A stretch of 64,000 bases of DNA from NCBI GenBank assembly GCA_031539345.1, contig JAVKMO010000014.1, positions 55,787-119,786 of the forward strand, read 5' to 3'. The position numbers and the translations under genes are program-made. Positions 28,471 to 38,130 of this stretch are shown in pieces (the stretch's first letter is position 1; the number at the start of each line of letters is the position of its first letter). Below the pieces are notes generated by a model. The model saw only the letters and a program-made list of their open reading frames with translations. It had not been told where the DNA came from and made no database searches. The DNA is from JAVKMO01 sp031539345. GTDB taxonomy: Bacteria > Bacteroidota > Bacteroidia > Chitinophagales > Chitinophagaceae.

Positions 28471-29043
28471 ATGCTTATTCATTGCTTTTTACCTAATGAC
28501 CGTATAGTAGAAATTCAACTAACGGAACAAAAAAGTCAGCCAATCAATCTACTGTTTCATCAACTTGAAGAATGGTTACAACAAAATAAAAATATCACCT
28601 TTCATTGTTCTGAGAACGAATGGAAACAATTTTTACAAGAAGAAAAAAATATCATCAGTGCTGCAGGGGGAATTGTTGAAAACGAATCAAAAGAAATTCT
28701 ATTTATTTTTAGACGCAACAAATGGGATTTACCCAAAGGAAAAATAGAACCCAACGAAAGCATTGAAGACGCAGCCATTCGCGAAGTCAAAGAAGAAACA
28801 GGATTGCAAAAATTAAACATTATCAATCCATTACCAACAACATATCATCTTTACAAAGAAAGAAATCAACAATGGATAATCAAACAAACGCATTGGTTTT
28901 TAATGCAAAGTAATAGCCAGCAAATATTAACTCCGCAGGCAGAAGAAGACATTACAAAAATAGAATGGTGCGATGCAACCCAGCAAACAGAAAAATTAAA
29001 AAACTCCTACCCTCTTATTATTGCATTATTGAACAAAATTTAA
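28471..29043 (+). CDS. NUDIX hydrolase
   Basis: A 190-residue protein with a complete Nudix box (G-x5-E-x7-REVKEETGL) at about residues 90-112, preceded by FRRNKWDLPKGK. NUDIX enzymes hydrolyse nucleoside diphosphates linked to another group. The first 60 residues form an unassigned extension seen in some Bacteroidota homologues. The substrate cannot be determined. It is codirectional with its neighbours, 14 bases after the TPR gene. Confidence 0.86.
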   Translation: MLIHCFLPNDRIVEIQLTEQKSQPINLLFHQLEEWLQQNKNITFHCSENEWKQFLQEEKNIISAAGGIVENESKEILFIFRRNKWDLPKGKIEPNESIEDAAIREVKEETGLQKLNIINPLPTTYHLYKERNQQWIIKQTHWFLMQSNSQQILTPQAEEDITKIEWCDATQQTEKLKNSYPLIIALLNKI

Positions 29044-29073
29044 TTCATTTATTTTACCACATAAAGTTCAATC

Positions 29074-29592
29074 ATGAAACAATCTATATCGTCAATCACA
29101 ACAATTTGCGTTTATCGTTCTTTGATGTGTCTCTTCTTTTTATTGCATACAATTTTTATTATGACTCAACAACACAATTCTCATTTTTTAAAAAACAGAA
29201 AAGAACGTTTGATTATTTCTAATGAAGAATGGAAAAAAAAACTAAGTCCAGATGTGTATGATATTGCACGAAATAAACACACCGAAAGAGCGTTTACAGG
29301 CAGCTTATTAGACAATAAAGAAACTGGAATTTATTATTGCAAAGCCTGCGGCAATGCTTTGTTTACAAGCACAACAAAATTTGATTCTCATTGTGGTTGG
29401 CCAAGTTTTTTTGAAACAATCAATAAAGAAAGTCTGATTTATAAACCCGATAATACGTATGGCATGAAGCGTACAGAAATTGTTTGTGGAAAATGTGAAT
29501 CTCATTTAGGCCACGTTTTTGAAGATGGTCCCCAACCAACAGGCTTACGCTATTGCCTTAATTCAATTGTTTTAGAATTTGAAAAAAAATAA
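29074..29592 (+). CDS. msrB: Peptide methionine-R-sulfoxide reductase
   Basis: MsrB (172 residues) reduces methionine-R-sulfoxide in proteins. The structural zinc site is seen as two CxxC pairs (YYCKACGNALF and VCGKCESHLGHVF); the substrate pocket motif HCGWPSF and the catalytic RYCLNS near the C-terminus are intact. A hydrophobic stretch at residues 10-29 (CVYRSLMCLFFLLHTIFI) would make it exported or anchored if translation starts at 29074. An ATG at 29161 would give a cytoplasmic form. Confidence 0.92.
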   Translation: MKQSISSITTICVYRSLMCLFFLLHTIFIMTQQHNSHFLKNRKERLIISNEEWKKKLSPDVYDIARNKHTERAFTGSLLDNKETGIYYCKACGNALFTSTTKFDSHCGWPSFFETINKESLIYKPDNTYGMKRTEIVCGKCESHLGHVFEDGPQPTGLRYCLNSIVLEFEKK

Positions 29593-29597
29593 TTCTC

Positions 29598-30419
29598 ATG
29601 TCCACAGAAATCCGTTCTCAACAAAAAAAAATTACGACACATACGCTTCGCACCATGAAAAAAAATGGCGAAAAAATTGTTGCGATTACTGCCTATGATT
29701 TCACTTTTGGAAAATTATTTGATAGTGCTGGCGTTGATATGATTCTCGTTGGCGACTCTGCATCAAACGTAATTGCTGGTAATGAAACAACATTACCAAT
29801 CACTTTAGACGAAATGATTTATCACGCAAAATGCGTAATGAAAGGCGTTGATAGATGTTTCGTTTTAGTTGATTTGCCCTTTGGCACGTATCAAGGAAAC
29901 GCCAATAATGGCTTGCAAGCAGCCATCAGAGTGATGAAAGAAACTGGTGCACACGGCGTGAAATTAGAAGGCGGCGAAGAGGTAATTGAAACAATACAAA
30001 AAATTGTACAAGCTGGTATTCCCGTTATGGGACATTTGGGTTTAACGCCACAATCAATTTATCAATTTGGTTCTTACGCTGTTCGTGCAAAAGAAACGCA
30101 CGAAGCAAAAGCATTGTTAGAAAGTGCGAAAGCAATTGAACAAGCAGGCTGTTTTTCAATTCTATTAGAAAAAATTCCATTTGCGGTTGCACAAAAAATT
30201 ACACAGCAAGTGCATGTTCCCACAATTGGCATTGGTGCTGGCAATGCGTGTGATGGACAAATTTTGGTGATGCACGATTTGCTCGGATTAAATAATGATT
30301 TTCATCCTCGTTTTGTAAGGCGTTATGCAAATTTAGAAAACGACATTCGCAGTGCAATCAAAAATTATGCAAACGATGTGAAAACAAAACAATTTCCCAA
30401 CGAAAGCGAACAGTATTAA
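29598..30419 (+). CDS. panB: 3-methyl-2-oxobutanoate hydroxymethyltransferase
   Basis: PanB (273 residues) makes ketopantoate from alpha-ketoisovalerate and 5,10-methylene-THF in the pantothenate pathway. The TIM-barrel signatures are ITAYDFTFGKLFDSAGVD, LVGDSASNVIAG, YHAKCV, DLPFGTYQ, VKLEGGEE, GHLGLTPQS and GIGAGNACDGQILVMHDLLG. Length and residues are ordinary. It closes the plus-strand run and ends only four bases from the convergent MFS gene. Confidence 0.95.
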   Translation: MSTEIRSQQKKITTHTLRTMKKNGEKIVAITAYDFTFGKLFDSAGVDMILVGDSASNVIAGNETTLPITLDEMIYHAKCVMKGVDRCFVLVDLPFGTYQGNANNGLQAAIRVMKETGAHGVKLEGGEEVIETIQKIVQAGIPVMGHLGLTPQSIYQFGSYAVRAKETHEAKALLESAKAIEQAGCFSILLEKIPFAVAQKITQQVHVPTIGIGAGNACDGQILVMHDLLGLNNDFHPRFVRRYANLENDIRSAIKNYANDVKTKQFPNESEQY

Positions 30420-30423
30420 AAAA

Positions 30424-31746
30424 TCAAATCGAATTTGTAGAAATAGATATTGGTTTTTTATTTCGCCATATCATGCGGAGTAAAAAATATAAGCCGATTG
30501 TAAAAAATACAATCAACGACAAAACAGAATAACGCATACTGTGCGTAATGCTTTCGATAAAACCAAAAACAAAAATGCCAAGAATAATCGTTGCTTTTTC
30601 TACAACATCATAAAAGCTAAAATAACTTGTTGTATCAACGCCTGTGGGCATCAATTTAGAAAATGTAGAGCGGCTAATCGATTGTATTCCGCCCATAACA
30701 AAACCCACCAAAACAGCCAAGATGTAAAAGTGAATTGCTTGCGTAATAAAATAAGCACCAATACAAATGCCTATCCACAAAATAACAACAAGAATAATTG
30801 TATTGATATTGCCGATACGTTTGGCTAATTGAGCCATAAATAATGCACCTACAATGGCTATCAATTGAATGGCGACTGCGGTGAGAATTAAATTACTCGA
30901 AGGAATGTGCAAAATTTTTTGTCCAAAATTGATGGCAACAATCATTACGGTTTGCACTCCCATATTGTAAAAAAAAAACGCACTTAAAAACGGAGCAATT
31001 TGTTGTGTCGCAATAATTTTTTTTCCAACAACAAGAAGTGTTTGATAGCTATTCGCAATTGCTTTTGAAACAGCATATTGAACTTGTTTTTTTTGTATGG
31101 GAATGTGTTTTAAAACGCTCATGCTATACTGTGCAAATACAAACCACCATATTCCAACAATTAAAAATGTAACACGAATAGCTTCTCCATCACTCAATCC
31201 AAAGGGGTGCGTAAGCAAAATTACAAAACCGATAATTTGCACAATGATACTACCAACATAACCATACATATATCCTTTTGCACTCACCGTGTCTTGCTTA
31301 TCTGGACTTGCTATTTCGGGCAAAAAAGAATTGTAAAAAACCAGACTTCCTGCATAACCAATGGCTGCAAGCACAAAAAAAACAATACCAAATTCAATGT
31401 TTTGACCTTCAAAAAAAAACAAGGCTGCACAAGATACTGAACCTATCAAAGAAAAAATTTTAAGAAACAATAATTTGTTTTGATAAATATCCGCAAAAGT
31501 TGAAAGCAACGGCGTTAAAAATAATACAATCAAAAAGGCAAATGCAATTGCATAATCATACAATACAGAATTGATAAACTGCATACAAAAAAAAGGAACA
31601 AGGTCTCCTTTAAAAGCATCGCTGGTAACGGCGATATAATAAACAGGAAAAAAAGTGGTTGTGATGATCAGGTTGTAAACAGAGTTTGCCCAATCATACA
31701 TTGCCCAAGCATGGATATATTTTTTATCGTTTTTCTTTGTGTGCAT
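30424..31746 (-). CDS. UMF1-type MFS transporter
   Basis: A 440-residue protein with about twelve hydrophobic segments. The opening HAWAMYDWANSVYNLIITTTFFPVYY and the later YNSFLPEIA are typical of the UMF1/Atg22-like branch of the major facilitator superfamily. The cytoplasmic stretch GGIQSISRSTFSKLMP is also shared. Substrate is unknown. The ATG at 31746 lies inside the tatC 3' end (23-base overlap), so translation is probably coupled to tatC. Confidence 0.84.
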   Translation of the reverse strand: MHTKKNDKKYIHAWAMYDWANSVYNLIITTTFFPVYYIAVTSDAFKGDLVPFFCMQFINSVLYDYAIAFAFLIVLFLTPLLSTFADIYQNKLLFLKIFSLIGSVSCAALFFFEGQNIEFGIVFFVLAAIGYAGSLVFYNSFLPEIASPDKQDTVSAKGYMYGYVGSIIVQIIGFVILLTHPFGLSDGEAIRVTFLIVGIWWFVFAQYSMSVLKHIPIQKKQVQYAVSKAIANSYQTLLVVGKKIIATQQIAPFLSAFFFYNMGVQTVMIVAINFGQKILHIPSSNLILTAVAIQLIAIVGALFMAQLAKRIGNINTIILVVILWIGICIGAYFITQAIHFYILAVLVGFVMGGIQSISRSTFSKLMPTGVDTTSYFSFYDVVEKATIILGIFVFGFIESITHSMRYSVLSLIVFFTIGLYFLLRMIWRNKKPISISTNSI

Positions 31747-32551
31747 TACGTTCAATTTTCAATGCAATTAAAATACCTATTTCATATAATATCCATAGTG
31801 GTAGAGTAACTAATAGTTGGCTGAATACATCTGGTGGAGTAATGACAGCGGCAACAACAAGCACAACAACAACGGCATATTTTCTATTGTTTTTCAAAAA
31901 TGTGGCACTCACAATTCCAATTTTTGCCAACACATAAATGACTAATGGAAGTTGAAAAACAATGCCCGTTCCCACAACCAATTGTATGACCGTGTCGATA
32001 TAATCTGACAATAAAAAATTGTTGTCAATGAGTGGACTAAGTGTATAAGATGCAAAAAAATTAACCGTATAAGGCGTGATGACAAAGTATCCAAACGCAA
32101 CACCAAAAAAGAATAAAAGGCTAATCCAAAAAACGATATAGCGAATTTTTTTCACCTCCTGTTGTTGAAGTGCTGGTCGAATAAATTTCCATAACAAATA
32201 AATAATGTAAGGAAAAGCAACAATAAAACCAACCACAAAAGCCATCGAAAAGCTCATCATAAACTGGCTACCCATTTGTGTGCTTTGCAATTTCAATTGA
32301 ACATTTTCTAAACACAAAGCATCTTTCAATCCTACATATTGGCTGACTCTACAAAGAATTTTATAGGTGATAAAATCGCTGTGTGCTGGACCTAAAACAA
32401 TATGGTCAAACAAATATTCTATTTTAAAAAATACGACGATAGAGACTAACAAAATAGCAACAAGTGAACGAACAATGAGCCAACGCAAATCTTCTAAATG
32501 TTCTACAAAAGGCTTATCAGTACGGTCTGTGTTTTTTTTTGTAAAGAACAT
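31724..32551 (-). CDS. tatC: Sec-independent protein translocase TatC
   Basis: TatC (275 residues) is the substrate-recognising membrane core of the twin-arginine export system. The cytoplasmic N-terminal signature FVEHLEDLRW is present, with six membrane helices and the conserved AFPYIIYLLWKFIRPAL. An extra 30-odd residues lie in the first periplasmic loop (around FITYKILCRVSQYVG), common in Bacteroidota. tatA/B is not adjacent. The Rieske protein in this window is a possible substrate. Confidence 0.93.
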   Translation of the reverse strand: MFFTKKNTDRTDKPFVEHLEDLRWLIVRSLVAILLVSIVVFFKIEYLFDHIVLGPAHSDFITYKILCRVSQYVGLKDALCLENVQLKLQSTQMGSQFMMSFSMAFVVGFIVAFPYIIYLLWKFIRPALQQQEVKKIRYIVFWISLLFFFGVAFGYFVITPYTVNFFASYTLSPLIDNNFLLSDYIDTVIQLVVGTGIVFQLPLVIYVLAKIGIVSATFLKNNRKYAVVVVLVVAAVITPPDVFSQLLVTLPLWILYEIGILIALKIERNAHKEKR

Positions 32552-32556
32552 AGTAT

Positions 32557-33798
32557 TTAATTTTCAAGCACAATTTTTTTGCGCATATTGGTTTGAATAA
32601 AAAACAAATGCTGATTTTCTATCACATCGTTAATTCCTTTTGTTGTTCCCACAAGATTATCGTTTGTATAAAAAACAAAATTGTAAAACGTTTTATGCGT
32701 AGTGTCATTGAGAGAATTCAGAAAACTAAATCGCGTTGGATTGGCAATAATTTTTTTTGTAAAAGTTAAAGCAGTTTGATAACCTAACCAATACATATCG
32801 CTCGCGTCAGTATGAAATTTATTTTGATACTGATTATTCATATAAAGAATAGAAGGAGAGTTTTTACCGTAATAAAAGGCTTTTGAATAACAAAATGTAA
32901 TGTTGGGCGATTGCATTGTGTCAATCATTTTATTGTTTTCCCAAGTCGGTATGCCCCCAATAAAAAAGTTGTAATTATTGGTTTTGTAATTTTTTGCCAA
33001 TTGCATAAATAAGCGTTCCGTAAAACCTTTGTCTAAAGTTAACACAAACAAGTTGTTCTTCTTTTTAGAAACGATGTCTAAAACATCTGTTTTATGAACG
33101 AAGAATGAATCATACAAAGGAATAATTTCAATGAATTTTTTTTTTGCCCAATAACTTTCTTTTAAGTTTGCAATAGTTTCTATAATAATGGGGTTATCCT
33201 CATTCATTTTAACAACGATTTTAATCTTCGTGTCTGTATTGTTTTTTCTAATATGTTTTAGCATCTCTGCTACGTGCGTAGTAAAAGATGGATTTAACAA
33301 AATATGATACGGATTTTTAGTTTCTGTAGCATGGGGATTAAGCACAGATACAAAAGGAATTTTATTATCGTTGGCAAATTTAGAAAGCAAAATTGCGTCA
33401 TTTCTAACTGGCATTCCAATAATTAAATCATAGGTGATGGAAGTAAATTCTGGCGATAAAGTTTGGGGTACTGGGTCAATGATTTTTTTCAAATCATAGT
33501 AATAAAACTCTAACAAATTCGACTGTTGTTTGTCAAATGGCAAAACAGCGAGTGTGTCAATTGCGGTTTTAAATCCAAAATAAAAATCCCAACCCAATTT
33601 TAAATTATTGTCAAAGGTTGTAATGTTGAGTACTTTGGCTTGTTCGTCCTGATATAGTGTATCTAAACTCAAAGAAGAGACGACTGCAATTTTGAGTTTA
33701 AAGTCTTTTGTTTGTGCAAAGGCATTAAGAAATAAAACATTCATTAATACAATCAAAAACAATAAGCGTATTATCTTTTTGGTAAACGATTTGTCCAT
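32557..33798 (-). CDS. Periplasmic type I solute-binding-like protein
   Basis: A 413-residue protein from ATG 33798, with a signal peptide (IIRLLFLIVLMNVLFLNAFAQ). The mature part shows the two-lobed type I periplasmic-binding fold, as in Leu/Ile/Val-binding proteins: KLKIAVVSSLSLDT, ITYDLIIGMPVRNDAILLSKFANDN, IPFVSVLNPHA, KIKIVVKMN and DMYWLGYQTALTF. No ABC transporter genes are adjacent, so it may be a sensor or a stand-alone binding or scaffold protein. It overlaps zapA by 28 bases. Confidence 0.65.
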   Translation of the reverse strand: MDKSFTKKIIRLLFLIVLMNVLFLNAFAQTKDFKLKIAVVSSLSLDTLYQDEQAKVLNITTFDNNLKLGWDFYFGFKTAIDTLAVLPFDKQQSNLLEFYYYDLKKIIDPVPQTLSPEFTSITYDLIIGMPVRNDAILLSKFANDNKIPFVSVLNPHATETKNPYHILLNPSFTTHVAEMLKHIRKNNTDTKIKIVVKMNEDNPIIIETIANLKESYWAKKKFIEIIPLYDSFFVHKTDVLDIVSKKKNNLFVLTLDKGFTERLFMQLAKNYKTNNYNFFIGGIPTWENNKMIDTMQSPNITFCYSKAFYYGKNSPSILYMNNQYQNKFHTDASDMYWLGYQTALTFTKKIIANPTRFSFLNSLNDTTHKTFYNFVFYTNDNLVGTTKGINDVIENQHLFFIQTNMRKKIVLEN

Positions 33799-34061
33799 TG
33801 TTGAATAGTTCTTAAAAATTGATCTTCGATATTTTGTTGCGTTTGTTGTTGTTGTTTTGTTTGTTCTGAAGCCAACCAAATTAAAGCCATACTTAAATAA
33901 TCCTGCAAGTATAACCCTGGATAGGAAGCTCTAAATTCTTTAATTTTAGCATTCACAGTTTTGAGCGTATCTAAAAAATGACTTTCTTCTTCAACATCAA
34001 TTTTTATTTTAAATGTTTTGTCGGCGATATTAACAATGAGTGATTTTTGTTCTTGCGACAT
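33771..34061 (-). CDS. zapA: Cell division protein ZapA
   Basis: This 96-residue protein begins SLIVNIADKTFKIKI and continues into a predicted coiled-coil (HFLDTLKTVNAKIKEFRASYPG, then a YLSMALIWLASE helix), matching the small ZapA family that stabilises the FtsZ ring. ATG at 34061 is chosen; the in-frame extension to 34082 overlaps the glutaminyl cyclase gene. Its 3' end overlaps the next gene's start by 28 bases, which is unusual and suggests coupled translation. Confidence 0.75.
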   Translation of the reverse strand: MSQEQKSLIVNIADKTFKIKIDVEEESHFLDTLKTVNAKIKEFRASYPGLYLQDYLSMALIWLASEQTKQQQQTQQNIEDQFLRTIQQWTNRLPKR

Positions 34062-34062
34062 T

Positions 34063-34881
34063 TTACAAAAGTTGAATTTCAAAAATAATTGGCCATAATT
34101 TGCCTGTTAAATAAATTGTATTTGACTGGGCATTATACGCAATGCCATTTAAAACGGCATCGGGGTTTTTTGAATTATCAAAACCAACAGAAGCTAACAA
34201 GTCTGTTACATCAATAATGCCAATTACACTGCCACTTTGTGGGTCAATTTGCACAATTTGATTCGTCATCCACACATTCGCAAAAATGCTTCCGTTAATG
34301 TACTCTAACTCATTTAATTTTTCTACCAAACCTTGCTCATTTTTTACTTGAATTTTTCTTTCTAACTCAAAAGTAAGGGGATTGTAAAAATATATAAACG
34401 CACTGCCATCACTTACAAGCAAACTTTTTTGATCATGCGTAATCCCCCAACCTTCTGTTTTTAATTGAAAAGTTTTTAATTTTTTGAGGGTCATTTTATC
34501 ATACAAAAAACAAACATGATTTTGCCAAGTGAGTTGATAAATTTTATCTTTTAGTACTGTTATGCCTTCGCCAAAATATTCTTCTGACAACATTTTTTTT
34601 TGCTGCACAATACCTTTTTGAATAGGATATACAAAAATGCCCGACCTTCCAAAACGACCTGTTCCTTCATACACAAGACCTTTATCTAAACAAAACCCTT
34701 GTGTAAAAAAACTTCTATCGTGAGAATAAGTTCGCAAGGTTTTAAATACAATAGGTTTTACTGCTTTCGGTGTTTGTGGAACACTTTGCGTTGGTGTTAT
34801 TGTATCAACTTGTGAATTACTACACGCATGTAAAGAAACGCAATGAGCAAAAAACAAAACACAACGAAAAAATAAATTCAT
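34063..34881 (-). CDS. Glutaminyl-peptide cyclotransferase (glutamine cyclotransferase family)
   Basis: A 272-residue lipoprotein-type protein (signal peptide FFRCVLFFAHCVSLHAC, Cys19) with the five-bladed beta-propeller of plant-type glutamine cyclotransferases. Repeated motifs are visible: FFTQGFCLDKGLVYEGTGRFG, EYFGEGITVLKDKIYQLTW, EGWGITHDQKSLLVSDGS and VLNGIAYNAQSNTIYLTGKLWP. It forms N-terminal pyroglutamate on exported proteins; in Bacteroidota this affects secreted proteins that begin with Gln after signal cleavage. ATG at 34881 is chosen over an upstream start at 34998. Confidence 0.85.
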   Translation of the reverse strand: MNLFFRCVLFFAHCVSLHACSNSQVDTITPTQSVPQTPKAVKPIVFKTLRTYSHDRSFFTQGFCLDKGLVYEGTGRFGRSGIFVYPIQKGIVQQKKMLSEEYFGEGITVLKDKIYQLTWQNHVCFLYDKMTLKKLKTFQLKTEGWGITHDQKSLLVSDGSAFIYFYNPLTFELERKIQVKNEQGLVEKLNELEYINGSIFANVWMTNQIVQIDPQSGSVIGIIDVTDLLASVGFDNSKNPDAVLNGIAYNAQSNTIYLTGKLWPIIFEIQLL

Positions 34882-35244
34882 AAAGGCACTTAAAAAATGA
34901 ACAAACTGCGGTTTAAATAAAACGGAGGCACTCAATCTGAATATAAATCTGTTTTTACTTGGGTGCGAACGAATATAAAATTTTATGCAAAGGGGCATTC
35001 AGCATTTATCACTTTCTCTTATTTGCGTTATAGCGAAAATAGAATAGGGTCTACTAAATGCACTTATACATGATAAAATTTGATCTTAACACTTAACGAC
35101 TTAAAATAAAATCTATTTTTAGCGTACAAGATAAGCGTTGATTATATTGAGTATGCTAAAGTAGAATACAAGAGAATACAATATATTCCCAAGAAAATTA
35201 CATTCGCTTTTTTGTTTCTGTTTTTCTCAAAATTATTTCATCCT

Positions 35245-35961
35245 ATGAAAACAAACGCATTCTTAAAATCCAGCATTGGACAAAAAACCATCATGGCAAC
35301 CACGGGGTTGTTTTTAATTACTTTTTTAATTGTTCACTGTTACGTCAACGCCAATGTTTTACTTGCAAACGGCGAAGAAAATTTTAACCGAGCAGCGAAT
35401 TTTATGGGAACAAATTTACTCATTCGCATCTCTGAAGTCATTTTATTCCTTGGTTTATTATTACATGCCTACAAAGGTGTTGCACTTTATTTTTCTAACA
35501 AAAGCAAGCGTAGCATTGGATATGCGGTTGAGCCACCGTCAAACACAGCAACGTGGTATTCTAAATCAATGACCTTGCTCGGCACACTCATTTTGTTCTT
35601 TTTAGTCATTCATTTAGCACACTTTTGGGTGCCAAGTCGCTTTGGACATTTAGAACCAGTAAGCTATCAAAACGGCCTCGTTCAAACACACAATTTGTAT
35701 TTAAAAATGAAAGAAGTATTTGCCAATCCTTATACTGTTGGTATTTATCTTTTAGGTTGTATTTCTTTAGCTTGGCACTTGCTACACGGATTTCAAAGTG
35801 CATTCAGAACATTCGGATTAACGAATCATTCTTCATTTAAAACCATTCAAACAATAGGCGTTGTTTTTTCAATTACAATTCCATTTTTGTTTGCGTTGAT
35901 GCCTATCTTTTTATATTTTAATATCGAAATTAATTTAAACAATATTGGTTTACTTTTTTAA
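35245..35961 (+). CDS. sdhC: Succinate dehydrogenase cytochrome b subunit
   Basis: A 238-residue, five-helix membrane protein of the B-type SdhC/FrdC family that binds two haems b and the quinone. Signatures include SSIGQKTIMATTGLFLI, LIVHCYVNA, LLLHAYKGVAL, FLVIHLAHFWV, and SLAWHLLHGFQSAFRTFGL, with His residues in each helix as haem ligands. ATG at 35245 is chosen; the upstream in-frame start (35212) adds a nonconserved leader. sdhA follows 54 bases later. Confidence 0.92.
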   Translation: MKTNAFLKSSIGQKTIMATTGLFLITFLIVHCYVNANVLLANGEENFNRAANFMGTNLLIRISEVILFLGLLLHAYKGVALYFSNKSKRSIGYAVEPPSNTATWYSKSMTLLGTLILFFLVIHLAHFWVPSRFGHLEPVSYQNGLVQTHNLYLKMKEVFANPYTVGIYLLGCISLAWHLLHGFQSAFRTFGLTNHSSFKTIQTIGVVFSITIPFLFALMPIFLYFNIEINLNNIGLLF

Positions 35962-36015
35962 CCATTTCTTTATTTTTTCTACTCCCTATTTTCAATAGAC
36001 TATCAATCAATTTTT

Positions 36016-38130
36016 ATGGCAAAAACAATAAATAAAACAGCCGCAAAATCTGTTCCAAAAAAAAGTACTCCAAGCAAATCTGCCAATACTGCAAGTGCAA
36101 ATAAAAAACCTGTTACTGGAAAAAGTAGCAATAATTTATATGATTATTTTGATGCTCACATCCCAGAGGGCGAACTCAAAACAAAATGGGAAGAATACAA
36201 AGGGCATTGCAAACTCGTTAATCCTGCAAACAAAAGAAAATTAGAAATACTAATTGTTGGTACAGGTTTGGCAGGAGCATCTGCCGCCGCATCTTTAGGT
36301 GAATTGGGGTATAAAGTGAAAGTGTTTTGTTTTCAAGATTCTCCACGCCGTGCCCATTCTATTGCCGCACAAGGAGGCATCAATGCTGCAAAAAATTACC
36401 AAAATGATGGAGACTCTATCGATAGACTATTTTATGACACAATTAAAGGAGGCGATTTTAGAGCACGTGAAGCCAACGTTTATCGCCTTGCTTCTGTAAG
36501 TGGAAACATCATCGACCAATGCGTTGCACAAGGCGTTCCCTTTGCACGTGAATATGGTGGGCTATTAAGCAACCGTTCTTTTGGTGGCACACAAGTACAA
36601 CGTACATTTTATGCTGCAGGACAAACAGGACAACAGCTATTGATAGGTGCTTATCAATCTTTACAAAGACAAGTGGCTCTTGGAAATGTAGAAATGCTCA
36701 CCAAACATGAAATGCTAGAATTGGTTACTATCGATGGAAAAGCAAGTGGAATTATCGCAAGAAATTTAGTATCAGGACAAATTGAACGTCATTTAGGCAG
36801 TGCCGTATTAATGTGTAGCGGAGGTTATGGCAACGTATTTTATTTATCAACAAACGCCATGGGGTCTAACGTAACTGCAGCATGGAAAGCACACAAAAAA
36901 GGAGCCTATTTTGCCAACCCTTGTTTTACACAAATTCACCCAACTTGCATACCTGTTAGCGGAGACCACCAATCAAAACTTACCTTAATGTCAGAATCAC
37001 TCCGCAATGACGGCAGAATTTGGGTACCAAAAAAACAAAATGACACAAGACCAGCAACAAACATATCTGAAGAAGAAAGAGACTATTATTTAGAAAGAAG
37101 ATATCCCGCTTTTGGCAACCTCGTACCAAGAGATATTGCCAGCCGTGCTGCAAAAGAACGTTGCGATGCAGGATTTGGCGTAGGCTCTTCAAAACAAGCC
37201 GTCTATTTAGACTACGCTTCTGCCATTATTCGATATGGAAAAATTGAAGCCAGCAAAAAAGGCGATAATAATCCAAGCAAAGAAGAAATTCAAACTTTAG
37301 GCAAAGCGGTTGTAAAAGAAAAATACGGCAACCTGTTTGATATGTATGCAAAAATAACCGGCGAGAACCCTTATGAAACGCCAATGCGTATTTATCCTGC
37401 CGTGCATTATACAATGGGCGGGCTTTGGGTAGATTATGAATTGATGACCACAATTCCTGGCTTATACGCACTCGGTGAATGCAATTTTTCTGACCACGGT
37501 GCAAACCGATTAGGTGCATCAGCTTTAATGCAAGGTCTGGCTGACGGTTACTTTATTATTCCTTATACAATAGGAAATTATTTAGCCAACCAAGTAAGCA
37601 CAGACAACAGCATCAACACAAAACACATTGCATTTGAATTAGCAGAAAAAAATGTAAGAGATACGATACAAAAAATATTGTCTATTCATGGCAAATATTC
37701 TGCAGAATCGTACCACAAAAAATTAGGAAAAATTATGTGGGATAAATGCGGTATGGCACGCAATAAAAAAGGATTAACAGAAGCCATTGCAGACTTGTAT
37801 GAATTAAAAGAAGATTTCTGGAAAAACTTAAAAGTATTAGGCACAGACAAAGGCGTGAACCCAGATTTAGAAAAAGCATTACGCGTAGCTGATTTTATCG
37901 AATTGGGCATTTTAATGTGCAAAGATGCATTGCAAAGAGAAGAAAGTTGTGGCGGACACTTTAGAGAAGAACACCAAACCGCAGATGGCGAAGCATTAAG
38001 ACACGATGACAAATTTGCCTATGTTTCTGCCTGGAAATATGCCAACAAAGAAAACCTTATCGATTGGGATTTATTTAAAGAACCGCTTAAATATGAAGCA
38101 ATCAAATTGACACAAAGAAGTTACAAGTAA
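36016..38130 (+). CDS. sdhA: Succinate dehydrogenase/fumarate reductase flavoprotein subunit
   Basis: A 704-residue flavoprotein. The FAD-binding motif ILIVGTGLAGASAAASL lies at about residues 78-94; the His that normally carries the covalent flavin is in RRAHSIAAQGG. Catalytic regions include IHPTCIP and YTMGGLWVDY; GECNFSDHGANRLGAS is intact. It catalyses succinate oxidation in the TCA cycle. It has an unusual Lys/Ser/Ala-rich N-terminal extension of about 40 residues before the conserved domain. The iron-sulphur subunit gene sdhB, which normally follows, is missing: the next gene is an unrelated helicase on the other strand. Confidence 0.95.
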   Translation: MAKTINKTAAKSVPKKSTPSKSANTASANKKPVTGKSSNNLYDYFDAHIPEGELKTKWEEYKGHCKLVNPANKRKLEILIVGTGLAGASAAASLGELGYKVKVFCFQDSPRRAHSIAAQGGINAAKNYQNDGDSIDRLFYDTIKGGDFRAREANVYRLASVSGNIIDQCVAQGVPFAREYGGLLSNRSFGGTQVQRTFYAAGQTGQQLLIGAYQSLQRQVALGNVEMLTKHEMLELVTIDGKASGIIARNLVSGQIERHLGSAVLMCSGGYGNVFYLSTNAMGSNVTAAWKAHKKGAYFANPCFTQIHPTCIPVSGDHQSKLTLMSESLRNDGRIWVPKKQNDTRPATNISEEERDYYLERRYPAFGNLVPRDIASRAAKERCDAGFGVGSSKQAVYLDYASAIIRYGKIEASKKGDNNPSKEEIQTLGKAVVKEKYGNLFDMYAKITGENPYETPMRIYPAVHYTMGGLWVDYELMTTIPGLYALGECNFSDHGANRLGASALMQGLADGYFIIPYTIGNYLANQVSTDNSINTKHIAFELAEKNVRDTIQKILSIHGKYSAESYHKKLGKIMWDKCGMARNKKGLTEAIADLYELKEDFWKNLKVLGTDKGVNPDLEKALRVADFIELGILMCKDALQREESCGGHFREEHQTADGEALRHDDKFAYVSAWKYANKENLIDWDLFKEPLKYEAIKLTQRSYK

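Noticed and set aside
34999..35244. tRNA or small RNA between glutaminyl cyclase and sdhC
   Set aside because: No cloverleaf or TTCGA arm was seen; no tRNA or rRNA gene was recognised anywhere in the window.
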